Shown: piece by piece, positions 6,703 through 16,243 of the stretch
How the letters are laid out: each line of letters starts with the position of its first letter
Position numbering within the stretch: position 1 is the stretch's first letter
DNA from: Prochlorococcus sp. AG-409-B05
Lineage (GTDB): Bacteria; Cyanobacteriota; Cyanobacteriia; PCC-6307; Cyanobiaceae
Direction of reading: 5' to 3'
Assembly: GCA_003216075.1 (NCBI GenBank)
Contig: QCJK01000005.1
Span: forward strand, 18,332 to 82,331
DNA: 64,000 nucleotides
Program-made: the position numbers and the translations under genes
The notes under the pieces: generated by a model
Seen by the model: the letters and a program-made list of their open reading frames with translations, nothing else
Database searches by the model: none
What the model was told of the DNA's origin: nothing

Positions 6703-8514
6703 GTGACATCTAAGCTAAACAAATTTCCTGCAATACTTGTTCATTGGTTGGCTATTCCTTCTATAGCCATAATGATGACATTATGGCCTTCAATATCATC
6801 TAATATTGACAGGTTGCAAACAGACCCAGGAGATCCACTGCTAAATATATATTTTTTTGAACATGTTTTTCACCATTTCACGAAAAATAATATTACTAAC
6901 TACCATGATTTTTGGTCACCAGATTTCTTCTGGCCTCTTAAGGGAACTTATGCCTGGAGTGACCACTTAATTGGACCTTCCGTAATATATGGTCTTTGGA
7001 GGTTATTTTTCAATGAATTTCAGTCATATATAGGATGGTTATCAACAACTTTATTCTTAAACTATGTATCTATACGTTGGTGCCTATTTAGGATTGCCCC
7101 TCAATCTGATAAAACATGGATAACTCTATCAGCATTAATTTGTTGTTTTAACCCAATCATCACAAGTCAATTAGGGCATCCACAAATACTCTCTTTATTT
7201 ATATTTGGACCAATTTTATATAGTTGTGATAAATTAATTACTGATGATCAGAATGGAGTTACAACTTCAGATATAATAGGAACCTTAGGCTGGCTATTAT
7301 TAAATGGAGTTTTTAATATTTATATATTCGTATTTGGTTGTTTTATTTTCATTGTTTGTAGTGGAATTTACTTTTATAAAGGAGTTAAAAGTAAATCTTT
7401 AAAGCTAAATCAGGGGAGAAAGTTAAGACCTAAACTATTTTCGTTTCTACTTTTAATGGTCATAAATATTATTTTATATATTCCTTATTTGTCTACAATA
7501 AAAATATTTGGAAAAAGAGGTATAGGAATGATTATAAATAATCTACCGAAAATCTCAAGTTGGTTTTACTCATCCAACCTGAATCTTTTACCAGCACCAA
7601 TTCAACCAGAAAGTCTTGGGTCACAATTGATTTTTGGAGCTGAGCAAGAATTATTTCCAGGATGGGGCTTTCTAATACTTTTAGTTGGTGCTGCAATTAC
7701 TGGATTAAAAGGAATCAATGGAAGATCAGACAGCAATGTAAAGATTTGGTTGATTACCGTAAGTCTCAGCTTCCTGATAACACTAAATATATTTGGAATC
7801 AGTTTATGGCGAATCTTTACTCATATAATTCCAGGTGCTAATGCAGTTGGAGCTTCTAGTCGCGTCAGTTTAATACTAATCCTATTATGCGGCCCATTAT
7901 TTGCACATTCAAGTAAATATTGGGGGTCAATAAAGATTTTTACTAGCAGAGTAATATTAATTAGCTTAGGATTTATATCTATCTGGAGAATCAATCAATA
8001 TAATTTTGATTTGATAAACTGGAAAAGTGAATTAAAATTACTCATCTCTACAATAGAATCAAATAAATGTAAATCATTCTGGTTGGAACCTATAAGTTCA
8101 AATCCAACATATCGGCATATACAAGCAATGCATGCACAATTAAAAACTGGTATCCCAACTTTAAATGGGTATAGTGGACACTCACCAAAAGGAGGTTACC
8201 CATTCACTAATAGCGCTGGAACAACGGCCTATTCATGGTCAATTGCTGTGAATTCATTGCAAGATCATCAAACAAAAAATGTAGATACAGTAACTAATAA
8301 TTGTATTATAAATTTAAATCAAAAGCCATCATCAGTAAAAAGAATTACAAAAGATGAGCTCAGTTTAGAAAATCTTGAATTTGGGCATAAAAATTTAAAA
8401 ATTAAGAAGGCAGAAAATAATACAATATACTTTCAAAAATTTCAAAATGGATTATGGGGTCAAACACAAAGTATTAAAGTCAATCCTAATAAAATACAAA
8501 CTACAGAAAACTAA
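6703..8514 (+). CDS. Polytopic membrane protein, GT-C glycosyltransferase-like
   Basis: The 603-aa protein starts at GTG 6703. About 11-12 hydrophobic spans fill residues 10-430, followed by a soluble C-terminal domain of about 170 residues. The first external loop carries an acidic signature (LQTDPGDPLLN, about residues 38-48) of the kind used by GT-C enzymes, which transfer sugars from polyprenyl-phosphate donors. The large C-terminal periplasmic domain and the lack of a nucleotide-sugar fold fit the same class. The exact family is not certain. With the FkbM methyltransferase upstream it may build or decorate a surface glycan. AT-rich with many ATA/TTA codons compared with core genes, suggesting transfer or relaxed selection. 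Confidence 0.6.
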   Translation: MTSKLNKFPAILVHWLAIPSIAIMMTLWPSISSNIDRLQTDPGDPLLNIYFFEHVFHHFTKNNITNYHDFWSPDFFWPLKGTYAWSDHLIGPSVIYGLWRLFFNEFQSYIGWLSTTLFLNYVSIRWCLFRIAPQSDKTWITLSALICCFNPIITSQLGHPQILSLFIFGPILYSCDKLITDDQNGVTTSDIIGTLGWLLLNGVFNIYIFVFGCFIFIVCSGIYFYKGVKSKSLKLNQGRKLRPKLFSFLLLMVINIILYIPYLSTIKIFGKRGIGMIINNLPKISSWFYSSNLNLLPAPIQPESLGSQLIFGAEQELFPGWGFLILLVGAAITGLKGINGRSDSNVKIWLITVSLSFLITLNIFGISLWRIFTHIIPGANAVGASSRVSLILILLCGPLFAHSSKYWGSIKIFTSRVILISLGFISIWRINQYNFDLINWKSELKLLISTIESNKCKSFWLEPISSNPTYRHIQAMHAQLKTGIPTLNGYSGHSPKGGYPFTNSAGTTAYSWSIAVNSLQDHQTKNVDTVTNNCIINLNQKPSSVKRITKDELSLENLEFGHKNLKIKKAENNTIYFQKFQNGLWGQTQSIKVNPNKIQTTEN

Positions 8515-8708
8515 CTCCTAATGATTAAACACAATATTATTTAACCAATTGGCAAAATACCTCACTAATAGTTAGAAATACTAGAGAATAAAAACCAGAG
8601 CAAAATTACCAAAGCGAAAACACTCAAGCGAAAAGACCGATTTACATTAACTGATTATTTGATTACACCTGGAATAGAGCCCAGGGTAAAAGCTTTTATC
8701 AGTAATTA

Positions 8709-8748
8709 AGCCCAAGGCTTTAGGAGAGCTTTGGTCATCGGGCTCTCC
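8709..8748 (+). promoter_or_regulatory. Candidate leader with mutually exclusive stems
   Basis: AGCCC (8709-8713) can pair with GGGCT (8740-8744), while GGAGAGC (8723-8729) can pair with GCTCTCC (8742-8748). The two stems share bases 8742-8744, so they exclude one another. The element ends 19 nt before the ATG of the 61-aa gene, with a GGAG ribosome site at about 8759-8762. The rest of the gap (8515-8708) contains only a small CCTGG/CCAGG hairpin near 8670. The regulatory role is inferred. Confidence 0.3.
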
Positions 8749-8767
8749 GTCAATCTATGGAGTAACA

Positions 8768-8953
8768 ATGTACTACCCATCCAAAGCCAGTGATTCACAA
8801 AAAAGGCTGATTGTAGAAATGTCAAGAAGACTTCGAGAGCTTCAATATAGACGAGATCATTTAACTAAAGAATTACAAGCAATCAATACTGCTTTGTTTA
8901 CACTAAATGCACAAATCAAAAGCGATGATTACTATAGACAACTTACTTTATAA
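8768..8953 (+). CDS. 61-aa coiled-coil protein, unknown
   Basis: The short soluble protein is dominated by a heptad-like helix: residues 10-45 (KRLIVEMSRRLRELQYRRD, then a second helix ending NTALFTLNAQ). It looks like a helical hairpin that could dimerise. A GGAG sequence 5-8 nt before the ATG supports the start. No family is recognised. A structured leader lies just upstream (8709-8748). It stands alone between two long non-coding stretches, so it has its own promoter. Confidence 0.55.
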   Translation: MYYPSKASDSQKRLIVEMSRRLRELQYRRDHLTKELQAINTALFTLNAQIKSDDYYRQLTL

Positions 8954-9599
8954 GTTAATTAATTTAAACAGGATTTTTGTAAGCTTTTAAAGCACAATTA
9001 ATATAATTATTCCTAATGTAAGGATGAGCCCAGACTGCATCTAGTATTGACGCAATCTAAAGTAGAGATATATTGACATTAGTTTTCAAAATTTTAATGC
9101 TTCACTCAATCATGCTACAAATTTTAGCCACATTGATTGGTATAACCGTGCTCATCAACTTGTCCAGTAACAAAGAATAAATAAAAAGGCTTGAAGTTAG
9201 TGTAATAAGAAAGATCCAATTTTCTCTTAATGTAGATAAGAGAGAACAAACCTAGATATATAGGAGTTGTTATAATTACATCAAACAAATTTATAGCTAC
9301 ATATCAAGCAAAGGAAATGGTTTGAACATTCTCTAAAGAAAATTATTAAAGTAACTTATCTCCCGAAATAGATAAGAGCTTCAAAGAAATTTGCCGAATA
9401 GTACTTATAGTTTAGATTTCAGCGCTAATATAGAATTTAAATTCATCTAGACCAAACTGTAGGTCAATAAAAGTCTAAGTCATGGCATTCTATTTAGATA
9501 ACTTAAAATGCAATGCAAACAAGATAGATCAACTGTGAAACTGCACATGGCAAGTTCATAGCACATTGATCTGTCGTTAAATACAATGCAAAATATTTT
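8954..9599. other. 646-nt sparse intergenic region
   Basis: An AT-rich region between the 61-aa gene and the outer-membrane barrel gene. Apart from a 27-codon micro-ORF (9097-9180, listed separately) I find no tRNA, repeat or convincing frame. The last 60 nt contain TACAAT (about 9581-9586), a possible -10 box for the barrel gene. Confidence 0.5.
9097..9180 (+). CDS. Candidate 27-aa membrane micro-peptide
   Basis: The frame opens at ATG 9097 and encodes MLHSIMLQILATLIGITVLI followed by a short polar end (NLSSNKE). One hydrophobic span covers most of it. This is the right shape for a bitopic micro-protein, but such a short frame can occur by chance in AT-rich DNA and there is no clear ribosome site. 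Confidence 0.25.
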   Translation: MLHSIMLQILATLIGITVLINLSSNKE

Positions 9600-10277
9600 A
9601 TGGTTATGAAAGGCACATTCAAAAAAGCTTTACTTGCTAGTGCTCTTGCTTTTGGCGCTATCTCTACGGCTCCAGCTATGGCAGATAGTTTTGAGTCAGA
9701 TGCAACCAAAGAAGGGTGGTACGGCACTGCAGGTATTGGCTACACAAATCTAAGAGACGCTGATTTTGATATAAAAGGTTCTGCTTATAAAGGTGACGTG
9801 GAGTTCGATAGTGGTTTCGGCTATGAAGCAGGTATTGGTTACGACTTCGGAAAAACAAGACTCGAAGTTGGTTATAGCCAACATAAAGGAGATATTGAAA
9901 AGGCTACAGAAGATAGTGGAGCAACTAGCAAGGTTAACGGTGACGGTTCACTAAATAGCATCATGCTGACGGTTTATCGTGATTTCCCTAGTGATTCAGG
10001 CAAATTTACTCCCTATATAGGCGCTGGAATAGGAAGTACTACTGTCGAAGCAGATGACATAACAATTGCTGGAACTGTATATGGTGATGATGAGGAAGCA
10101 GCATTCTCTTATCAACTCAAAGCAGGAGTTAGCTATGACATGAATGAAAAAGCAGATCTATATGCTGAACTTAGCTATTTAAATGTTGGAGAAGTTGAAC
10201 TTGCAAAAGCTGGAAACAAAGTTGATATAGACAGCAGTTCCTTGGGAATCTTTACTGGTATTCGCTTCCAATTCTGA
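9600..10277 (+). CDS. Small outer-membrane beta-barrel protein (OmpA/OmpX-like fold)
   Basis: The 225-aa protein has a classic signal peptide (residues 1-28: basic start, hydrophobic core, cleavage after APAMA). The mature part alternates short amphipathic strands and Gly/Asp-rich loops (GWYGTAGIGYTNL, FGYEAGIGYDFG, LEVGYSQHKG, FTPYIGAGIGS, AELSYLNVGE) and ends in Phe (GIRFQF), as needed for BAM-dependent insertion. It fits the 8-stranded OMP_b-brl group. It is too small for a classical cyanobacterial porin and has no SLH domain. Either the first ATG (9600) or the third codon may be the start. It is monocistronic, with a strong hairpin terminator after it. Likely an abundant envelope protein; ligand unknown. 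Confidence 0.8.
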   Translation: MVMKGTFKKALLASALAFGAISTAPAMADSFESDATKEGWYGTAGIGYTNLRDADFDIKGSAYKGDVEFDSGFGYEAGIGYDFGKTRLEVGYSQHKGDIEKATEDSGATSKVNGDGSLNSIMLTVYRDFPSDSGKFTPYIGAGIGSTTVEADDITIAGTVYGDDEEAAFSYQLKAGVSYDMNEKADLYAELSYLNVGEVELAKAGNKVDIDSSSLGIFTGIRFQF

Positions 10278-10296
10278 TCACCAAGCCTCTAGTTTC

Positions 10297-10342
10297 AATA
10301 CATATAAAAGGGTGGTCTGAAGATCACCCTTTTATATGTATT
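10297..10342. terminator. Long bidirectional hairpin terminator
   Basis: A perfect 18-bp stem: AATACATATAAAAGGGTG (10297-10314) and its complement (10325-10342), with a 10-nt loop, followed by TTTTAAAAAA. It lies between the convergent barrel gene and the methyltransferase gene and can serve both directions. Confidence 0.85.
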
Positions 10343-10404
10343 TTAAAAAATTCATAGGTAAATGCTTAGTATTAAAAGCAATCAATTTAAATTACAACCA
10401 TATT

Positions 10405-10968
10405 TTACGACTTAATAACCTCAAGATGTATTTCATATTCTTCAATCATATTGTTAAATATAGAAGTCTCTAGTTCTATTTGTTTAGAGTCAGTCAAACC
10501 ATTAGGATGCAATTTAAACCAATCAAGACTAGGAATTCTTTTTGTTTTTACTATCTCAAAATTTACTCCTAAATTCATTCCCAAAAGAGAGTTGGAACCT
10601 CCTTTCTCTATGGTTTCACGATTGATACGTTGAGAAAATAATTTCAATCCATTAGGAGTAATGACTCTAACGTGAGTAGGATCATCAAAATAATATTCAT
10701 GCCTATAATGAGGAACTTTTATATATATAATTGCTCCAGGCGCACATACTCTATAAATCTCTTTGATTATTTCTAAATAAACATCTGTTTGTTCGCCAAG
10801 ATGCTCGAGAACATGTATTAATTTAATTTCTTTCACACTATTATCAATCCATGGCCATGGAAAAACCTCTAGGTCATATTTAAAATCAGGATCTCCATAC
10901 TTATCAACATTAATATAGCCATCTATTTTTTTAGCGCCACAGCCTAAGTTAAGCTTTAATCCTTGCAT
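10405..10968 (-). CDS. Class I SAM-dependent methyltransferase (Methyltransf_11-like)
   Basis: The 187-aa protein begins with the SAM-binding motif LKLNLGCGAKKIDGYINVD (residues 4-22). The post-motif LIHVLEHLGE (about 50-59) and VCAPGAIIYIKVPH (about 74-87) are typical of small methyltransferases related to those of glycan and lipid loci. The substrate cannot be read from sequence. The gene ends about 60 nt from the barrel terminator and starts 16 nt downstream of the argJ stop, so it may be the distal gene of an argJ transcript. It is more AT-rich than argJ. Confidence 0.8.
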   Translation of the reverse strand: MQGLKLNLGCGAKKIDGYINVDKYGDPDFKYDLEVFPWPWIDNSVKEIKLIHVLEHLGEQTDVYLEIIKEIYRVCAPGAIIYIKVPHYRHEYYFDDPTHVRVITPNGLKLFSQRINRETIEKGGSNSLLGMNLGVNFEIVKTKRIPSLDWFKLHPNGLTDSKQIELETSIFNNMIEEYEIHLEVIKS

Positions 10969-10983
10969 TTTGATTGATTAAAT

Positions 10984-12225
10984 TTAGGTTGTGTAATCGG
11001 CATTTATGCGAACATATTCATCAGACAAGTCACATCCCCAAGCCTTACCAGCCCCAGGACCACTACCAACTAAAAGGCGAATACATACACAATCTGTAGA
11101 CAAATAATTTCCTTGATGAGCTTTTTTCATATAAGTAGATACCTTAGAATGATCAAATTCTATAGATTGTCCGCCTTTCATTAGCTGATAAGGCCCTAGC
11201 CAAATAGACAAGTTATCTGGATTAAACGTTACTCCAGATCGACCCGCTGCTGCGACTATTCTTCCCCAGTTAGGATCACAACCGTGAACAGCAGTTTTAA
11301 CTAACGAAGAGCCAACAATACTTCGTGCTAATTGATTTGCTTCAACATCACTTTGAGTTCCTACGACCTTGACTTCTAATAAGCAATACGCACCTTCACC
11401 ATCTCTAGCTATAGCTTTTGCCAAATACTGAGCAGCAATATTCAAACCAATCTCCAAAGAATTTAAATACTCATTCTCTAAGTGATCACCGGCATTAAAT
11501 GCAAGACATGCATCGTTAGTGCTTGTGTCTCCATCAATAGAAATGACATTAAAGGATCGCTCAACAACTCTTTTAATCATTCCTTGCCACAAATCAGAAG
11601 CCACCCCGACGTCACAAGTGAAATACCCCAACATTGTTGCCATATTGGGATGAATCATGCCCGAACCTTTTGCCATCCCACCAATACGAACTTTTCTACC
11701 CCCAAACTCAGCTTGTAAAGCAATTTCCTTTACAACAAGATCAGTCGTCAAAATTGCTTGAGCAGCCGCAGATCCTCCCTCATCACTTAATGATGACGCA
11801 AGAGGTTCAATTGCATCCAAAAGCTTTCTCATCGGAATTGGAGCCCCAATCAAGCCAGTCGAACAAATCAGTACCTCATCAGGCAGCAATCCAAGACACG
11901 AGGCAATTTGCTTAGTGGCATGCAAACTATCAAGCAATCCTCTCGGACCAGTACAGGCATTTGCATGTCCAGAATTAACAAGAACAGCTCTAATCTGGCC
12001 ATTTGTAACCCGCAGACGTTCTATAGCAAGATCAATACATGATGCTCTCATCAACGATTGAGTAAACGTTCCAGCACAAATTGATCCCTGGGGTGCTAGC
12101 AATAGAGCCAAATCTGGTTTATCAGATATTTTGAAACCTGCCCTCACACCAGACGCTTTAAAGCCATGCGGCGCTGTGATGCCACCACTAATAGGAGACC
12201 AGAGAGAAGAAGCCGAAAGGCTCAA
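10984..12225 (-). CDS. argJ: Bifunctional ornithine acetyltransferase / N-acetylglutamate synthase ArgJ
   Basis: The 413-aa enzyme of arginine synthesis moves acetyl from N-acetylornithine to glutamate and can also use acetyl-CoA. The self-cleavage site is visible as KGSGMIHPNMATML (residues 186-199), where T197 becomes the nucleophile of the beta chain. Further landmarks are LVNSGHANACTG (about 82-93) and DPNWGRIVAAAGRSG. Length is normal. The start at 12225 gives MSLSASSLWSPISGGITAPH, the usual N-terminus. It is divergent from coaE with 38 nt between start codons, so both promoters lie in a very short region or inside the opposing gene. Confidence 0.97.
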   Translation of the reverse strand: MSLSASSLWSPISGGITAPHGFKASGVRAGFKISDKPDLALLLAPQGSICAGTFTQSLMRASCIDLAIERLRVTNGQIRAVLVNSGHANACTGPRGLLDSLHATKQIASCLGLLPDEVLICSTGLIGAPIPMRKLLDAIEPLASSLSDEGGSAAAQAILTTDLVVKEIALQAEFGGRKVRIGGMAKGSGMIHPNMATMLGYFTCDVGVASDLWQGMIKRVVERSFNVISIDGDTSTNDACLAFNAGDHLENEYLNSLEIGLNIAAQYLAKAIARDGEGAYCLLEVKVVGTQSDVEANQLARSIVGSSLVKTAVHGCDPNWGRIVAAAGRSGVTFNPDNLSIWLGPYQLMKGGQSIEFDHSKVSTYMKKAHQGNYLSTDCVCIRLLVGSGPGAGKAWGCDLSDEYVRINADYTT

Positions 12226-12263
12226 AACATTAAAAATAAACTACTCTTAATACATCCTGAGGC

Positions 12264-12902
12264 ATGAACAGCACACTTCCAGGAAAATCAGATTTTCCTC
12301 GATGGGAAGGGACACAACGTCGTATAGGGATAACAGGAGGCTTTGCCACAGGAAAAAGTATTGTGGGTGACTTCTTAAAAGATTATAAATCCTTACCAAT
12401 TATAGATGCAGATATATATGCACGAGAAGCCTTAGAGCCCAATGAAGAGTTAACTCAAATAGTAATCAACCGTTATGGTAAAGGTGTTCAAAGTCAAACC
12501 ATAGAGGGCCACTATGCAATCAATCGCAAAGCTTTAAGCAAAATTATATTTGCAAAACAAAAGGAAAAACTTTGGCTAGAAAAACTAATCCATCCCCAGG
12601 TGATTAATAAATTAGACGAAGAAATAATTAACAAACAAGATTGTCCAATTATTATTCTAATTATTCCTTTATTATTTGAAGCACAATTAACCCATCTTTG
12701 CAGTGAAATTTGGGTGATTACTTGCGAATATGAAATACAACTTATGAGATTAATGGCCAGGGATTGCTTGAGCAAAAAAGAGGCTGTACAAAGAATCCAG
12801 TCTCAATGGCCACTAGAATATAAAAAACAATTGGCAGATTTTATACTCGATAACAATGGTAAAGTCAACCAACTAATCAATCAAGTCGAAGCACTTTTAT
12901 AA
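12264..12902 (+). CDS. coaE: Dephospho-CoA kinase
   Basis: The 212-aa enzyme carries out the last step of coenzyme A synthesis, phosphorylating the 3'-OH of dephospho-CoA with ATP. The Walker A loop GGFATGKS is at residues 25-32, followed by IIDADIYAREAL (about 52) for substrate binding and the lid region RLMARDCLSKKEAVQRIQSQ (about 159-178). An N-terminal extension of about 20 residues precedes the usual start; the second possible start would be inside the fold, so ATG 12264 is kept. It converges on gatB with 8 nt between. Confidence 0.96.
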   Translation: MNSTLPGKSDFPRWEGTQRRIGITGGFATGKSIVGDFLKDYKSLPIIDADIYAREALEPNEELTQIVINRYGKGVQSQTIEGHYAINRKALSKIIFAKQKEKLWLEKLIHPQVINKLDEEIINKQDCPIIILIIPLLFEAQLTHLCSEIWVITCEYEIQLMRLMARDCLSKKEAVQRIQSQWPLEYKKQLADFILDNNGKVNQLINQVEALL

Positions 12903-12910
12903 AAAGAATA

Positions 12911-14410
12911 TCACTGATTGAGCTTTTTATTTAAAATTTGATTTGCCAATTTTGGATCTGCCTTTCCCCCTGTCTTTTTCATAAGTTGACCAACAAAAAA
13001 ACCTAGCAATTTCTTCTTGCCACCTCGAAAAGCTTGCACCTCATCTGGATGAGATTTTAGTAATTCCTCAACAATCAAAGTAATTTCCTTAGTATCACTA
13101 ATCATACCAAGACCTTTTGTTTCAACTAATTTTTTTGGAGAGCCGCCATTAGCTAATAGTTCAGGCAAAATCTCTTTAGCAATTTTCCCACTAATCTGTC
13201 CTTTTATAATCATCTGAATCATTTCTGCCAAATCTTTTGGTGAAAAAACTAATTCCGCAAAACTTAATTTATTTGCATTTATATATGCTGCCAGATCTCC
13301 TGTAATCCAATTTGATGCCGATTTAACATCGGACCCTGCAGCAACCACTGCCTCAAAATAAGAAGCCATAGCCAATTCATCAGTCAACACTCGTGCGTCA
13401 TATGCAGACAAACCAAAATCCTCCACATAACGCTTTCGCTTTGAAGCTGGTAATTCAGGCAATGCTGCTCTCCATCTGTCACGGAGTTCGGCATTTACTT
13501 CAATCGGTCCTAAATCAGGATCAGGAAAATAACGATAATCGCTACTTCCTTCTTTCGAACGCATGCTTTTAGTTGTCTGTTTACCCTCATCCCACAATCG
13601 TGTTTCCTGAACGACAGCTTCTCCTTGCTCATAAGCTTTTATTTGTCGTTTGATTTCATATTCGCAAGCCTTTTGAATCGCAGAAAATGAATTCATATTC
13701 TTAATCTCAACTTTGGTGCCGAAAGGCTCTTCAGGTCCGCGTCGGACAGAAATATTCACATCACAACGCAAGGAACCTTCCTGCATATTTCCATCTGAAA
13801 CACCTAAATAACGCATGATCCGTCTTATCTCAGATGCATACTCAGCTGCCTCTCGTCCTGTGCGGAGGTCTGGTTTACTCACAATTTCTGCTAGAGCTAC
13901 CCCTGCTCTGTTGTAATCAACCAAAGAATGCGTTGAACCTGCTAATCGGTCACTTCCTGCATGTACCAACTTGCCAGCATCCTCCTCCATATGAAGGCGC
14001 TCTATTCCGATTTTCTTGACATATGTATCCTTGCCTTTCTCAGCTACTTCAACATCAATCCAACCATCCTCAGCAATAGGCTCATCATATTGTGAAATCT
14101 GATAGTTCTTTGGGAGATCAGGATAAAAATATTGTTTTCGGTCGAACTTACTATGTTCTGCAATCTTCAGATTTAAGGCCATAGCCGCTTTCACAGCGTA
14201 TTCAAGAACCTTCTGATTTAATACTGGAAGGGTACCAGGCAATCCACAAACCACAGGATCAATATGTGTATTGGGTTGGTCACCAAATGCTGTAGAAGCA
14301 GAGGTGAATATTTTGCTGTCAGTACCTAGCTGAACATGCGTCTCCAATCCAATCACTGCTTCCCAAGTACTCTCTGAACCTTGCATCACTTTGCCTACTA
14401 AATTACTCAA
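12911..14410 (-). CDS. gatB: Aspartyl/glutamyl-tRNA amidotransferase subunit B
   Basis: The 499-aa GatB subunit of the GatCAB complex converts Glu-tRNA(Gln) and Asp-tRNA(Asn) to their amide forms. It shows the family opening WEAVIGLETHVQLGT (about residues 16-30), the cradle motifs YFYPDLPKNYQISQYD and RCDVNISVR, and a C-terminal YqeY-like tail region (about residues 350-499) that binds tRNA. Length is standard. The first ATG precedes a poorly conserved 14-residue lead, and a later start is possible. It converges on coaE and is divergent from thiO across 70 nt. Confidence 0.97.
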   Translation of the reverse strand: MSNLVGKVMQGSESTWEAVIGLETHVQLGTDSKIFTSASTAFGDQPNTHIDPVVCGLPGTLPVLNQKVLEYAVKAAMALNLKIAEHSKFDRKQYFYPDLPKNYQISQYDEPIAEDGWIDVEVAEKGKDTYVKKIGIERLHMEEDAGKLVHAGSDRLAGSTHSLVDYNRAGVALAEIVSKPDLRTGREAAEYASEIRRIMRYLGVSDGNMQEGSLRCDVNISVRRGPEEPFGTKVEIKNMNSFSAIQKACEYEIKRQIKAYEQGEAVVQETRLWDEGKQTTKSMRSKEGSSDYRYFPDPDLGPIEVNAELRDRWRAALPELPASKRKRYVEDFGLSAYDARVLTDELAMASYFEAVVAAGSDVKSASNWITGDLAAYINANKLSFAELVFSPKDLAEMIQMIIKGQISGKIAKEILPELLANGGSPKKLVETKGLGMISDTKEITLIVEELLKSHPDEVQAFRGGKKKLLGFFVGQLMKKTGGKADPKLANQILNKKLNQ

Positions 14411-14480
14411 TCCTATAAAAAACTAATAGACCATGATCTGAAAAGAACTTAAAAACTGATCTTTTTTTAAGACCATCTAA

Positions 14481-15596
14481 ATGGCAACCTCTACAAAACA
14501 ACCATTTCTCATCCTAGGTGGAGGTCTGATGGGACTATCTATAGCTCATGAATTAGCCCTAAATGGAATAGAAGTTGAAGTCCTTAGCCGGCAAAGAAGT
14601 GAAGCAGCAGGATTCGTCGCAGCAGGCATGCTTGCACCACATGCGGAAGGCCTAACAGGAGATCTGTTAAAGCTAGGTCAATCAAGTCTTGCTCGCATCC
14701 CTCAATGGGTTAAAAATATTGAAGCGAAAAGTGAGATTTCTTGTGGGCTAAGAGCATGCGGAGTAGTAGTCCCATTTTTGAATGTTGAGACACGAGACAT
14801 CTACCCTACCGCTTCATTTGGTACCAAGTTAAATCATAAAGAAATACAGGCTGAAGTACCTGGTATTGCTTCAACTTGGACGGCTGGATTACTTTTTGAT
14901 CAAGATAGTCAAATAGATAATAGACGTCAATTAATGAGGTCTCTAGAAAAAGCTTGTGTTGAATTAGGTGTACATTTTCAGGAGGGAATCGAAGTCCTGA
15001 AAATTATTCAAAGCAGGAAAAGATTTACAGGAGTTATAGTAAAGGACGCCGAAGGAAACATCAAAAATTTACTAGGTAATGAAGCAATTCTCTGCAGTGG
15101 GGCATGGAGCAAGACACTACTAGAAGAACTACCAATCTTCCCAGTAAAAGGGCAAATGTTATCCATTCAAGGCCCTAAAGATAGTCTAAAAAGAGTTGTT
15201 TTTGGTCCTGGAACATATCTAGTCCCCAGAGAAGATGGCTTGATTGTGGTTGGAGCAACTAGTGAAAAAAATGCTGGTTTTCGTGAAGGTTTAACACCTT
15301 TTGGACAACAAGAATTGCAAAAAGGGATTCAATCCTTACTACCTACAGCAAACGAATGGCCACATATGGAACGATGGTGGGGATTTCGACCCTCTACGCC
15401 AGATCAAATGCCTATTCTGGGTCCATCATCTATCAATGGACTTTGGCTTGCAACTGGCCATTATCGCAATGGAGTTCTTTTAGCCGCTATCACAGCTGAA
15501 CTACTTACAAAATGTATTTGCAAAAAAAATATAAGTCCAGAAGAAAAAGATCTCTTAAAGACTTTCGATTGGAGCCGATTTAATACAAATATCTGA
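14481..15596 (+). CDS. thiO: Glycine oxidase-like FAD enzyme of thiamine synthesis
   Basis: The 371-aa protein belongs to the D-amino-acid oxidase (DAO) family. The FAD dinucleotide motif ILGGGLMGLSIAHELA is at residues 11-26, AAGMLAPHAEG follows (about 47-57), and the C-terminal GLWLATGHYRNGVLLA is typical of ThiO. ThiO oxidises glycine to dehydroglycine for the thiazole ring of thiamine. thiL, also for thiamine, is 38 kb away in the same window. It converges on ndk with 37 nt between. Confidence 0.9.
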   Translation: MATSTKQPFLILGGGLMGLSIAHELALNGIEVEVLSRQRSEAAGFVAAGMLAPHAEGLTGDLLKLGQSSLARIPQWVKNIEAKSEISCGLRACGVVVPFLNVETRDIYPTASFGTKLNHKEIQAEVPGIASTWTAGLLFDQDSQIDNRRQLMRSLEKACVELGVHFQEGIEVLKIIQSRKRFTGVIVKDAEGNIKNLLGNEAILCSGAWSKTLLEELPIFPVKGQMLSIQGPKDSLKRVVFGPGTYLVPREDGLIVVGATSEKNAGFREGLTPFGQQELQKGIQSLLPTANEWPHMERWWGFRPSTPDQMPILGPSSINGLWLATGHYRNGVLLAAITAELLTKCICKKNISPEEKDLLKTFDWSRFNTNI

Positions 15597-15633
15597 AATA
15601 AGTTATCAATCATCTACCCACTTCTTTTCAAAA

Positions 15634-16092
15634 CTAGTCTTCTACACGCCACATTTGATCTGAAGGATTCCAAGTAACCAGTTCAGAAGAATTAAACCAA
15701 AGCCCTATCTCAAAACATGCTGTATCTGGACCATCAGACCCATGAATTACATTGCGGCCAATATTGATAGCTAGATCACCGCGAATTGTGCCTGGTTCAG
15801 CTTCAAGTGGTTTAGTAGCACCAATCAACTTTCGTGCACTAACAATTACACCATCTCCTTCAAAAACCATTGCAACTACAGGGCCACTAGTAATGAAATC
15901 AACTAAACCTTTGAAAAAAGGACGTTCACGATGTACACCATAATGCTCTTCAGCTAACTCACGAGTCGGAGTTAGCTGCTTAAGGCCAATCAACTTAAAT
16001 CCCTTACGCTCAAAGCGTCTAAGAATTTCACCAACCAAACCTCTTTGTACCCCATCAGGCTTTACAGCAATAAAAGTCCTTTCGACAGTCAT
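15634..16092 (-). CDS. ndk: Nucleoside diphosphate kinase
   Basis: The 152-aa enzyme balances NTP pools by moving a phosphate through an active-site His. The sequence carries [17 protein letters not shown] (residues 7-23) and the active-site motif [12 protein letters not shown] with His117. Length and motifs are canonical. The ATG at 16092 is the standard start. It is divergent from speA, with 151 nt between start codons. Confidence 0.97.
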   Translation of the reverse strand: MTVERTFIAVKPDGVQRGLVGEILRRFERKGFKLIGLKQLTPTRELAEEHYGVHRERPFFKGLVDFITSGPVVAMVFEGDGVIVSARKLIGATKPLEAEPGTIRGDLAINIGRNVIHGSDGPDTACFEIGLWFNSSELVTWNPSDQMWRVED

Positions 16093-16243
16093 AAAATTGA
16101 AAGATCATTCTGTCGCCATAGTCTTCGGACAGATACCCTCTTGGCAAGCAAAAAGTCGCATCTCATTTCACAACCATGATTTTTCTTGTGAATATTCTCA
16201 ATAAAAGCCCATCCCCACTAATCTTCACATCACTTTAGTTTGC

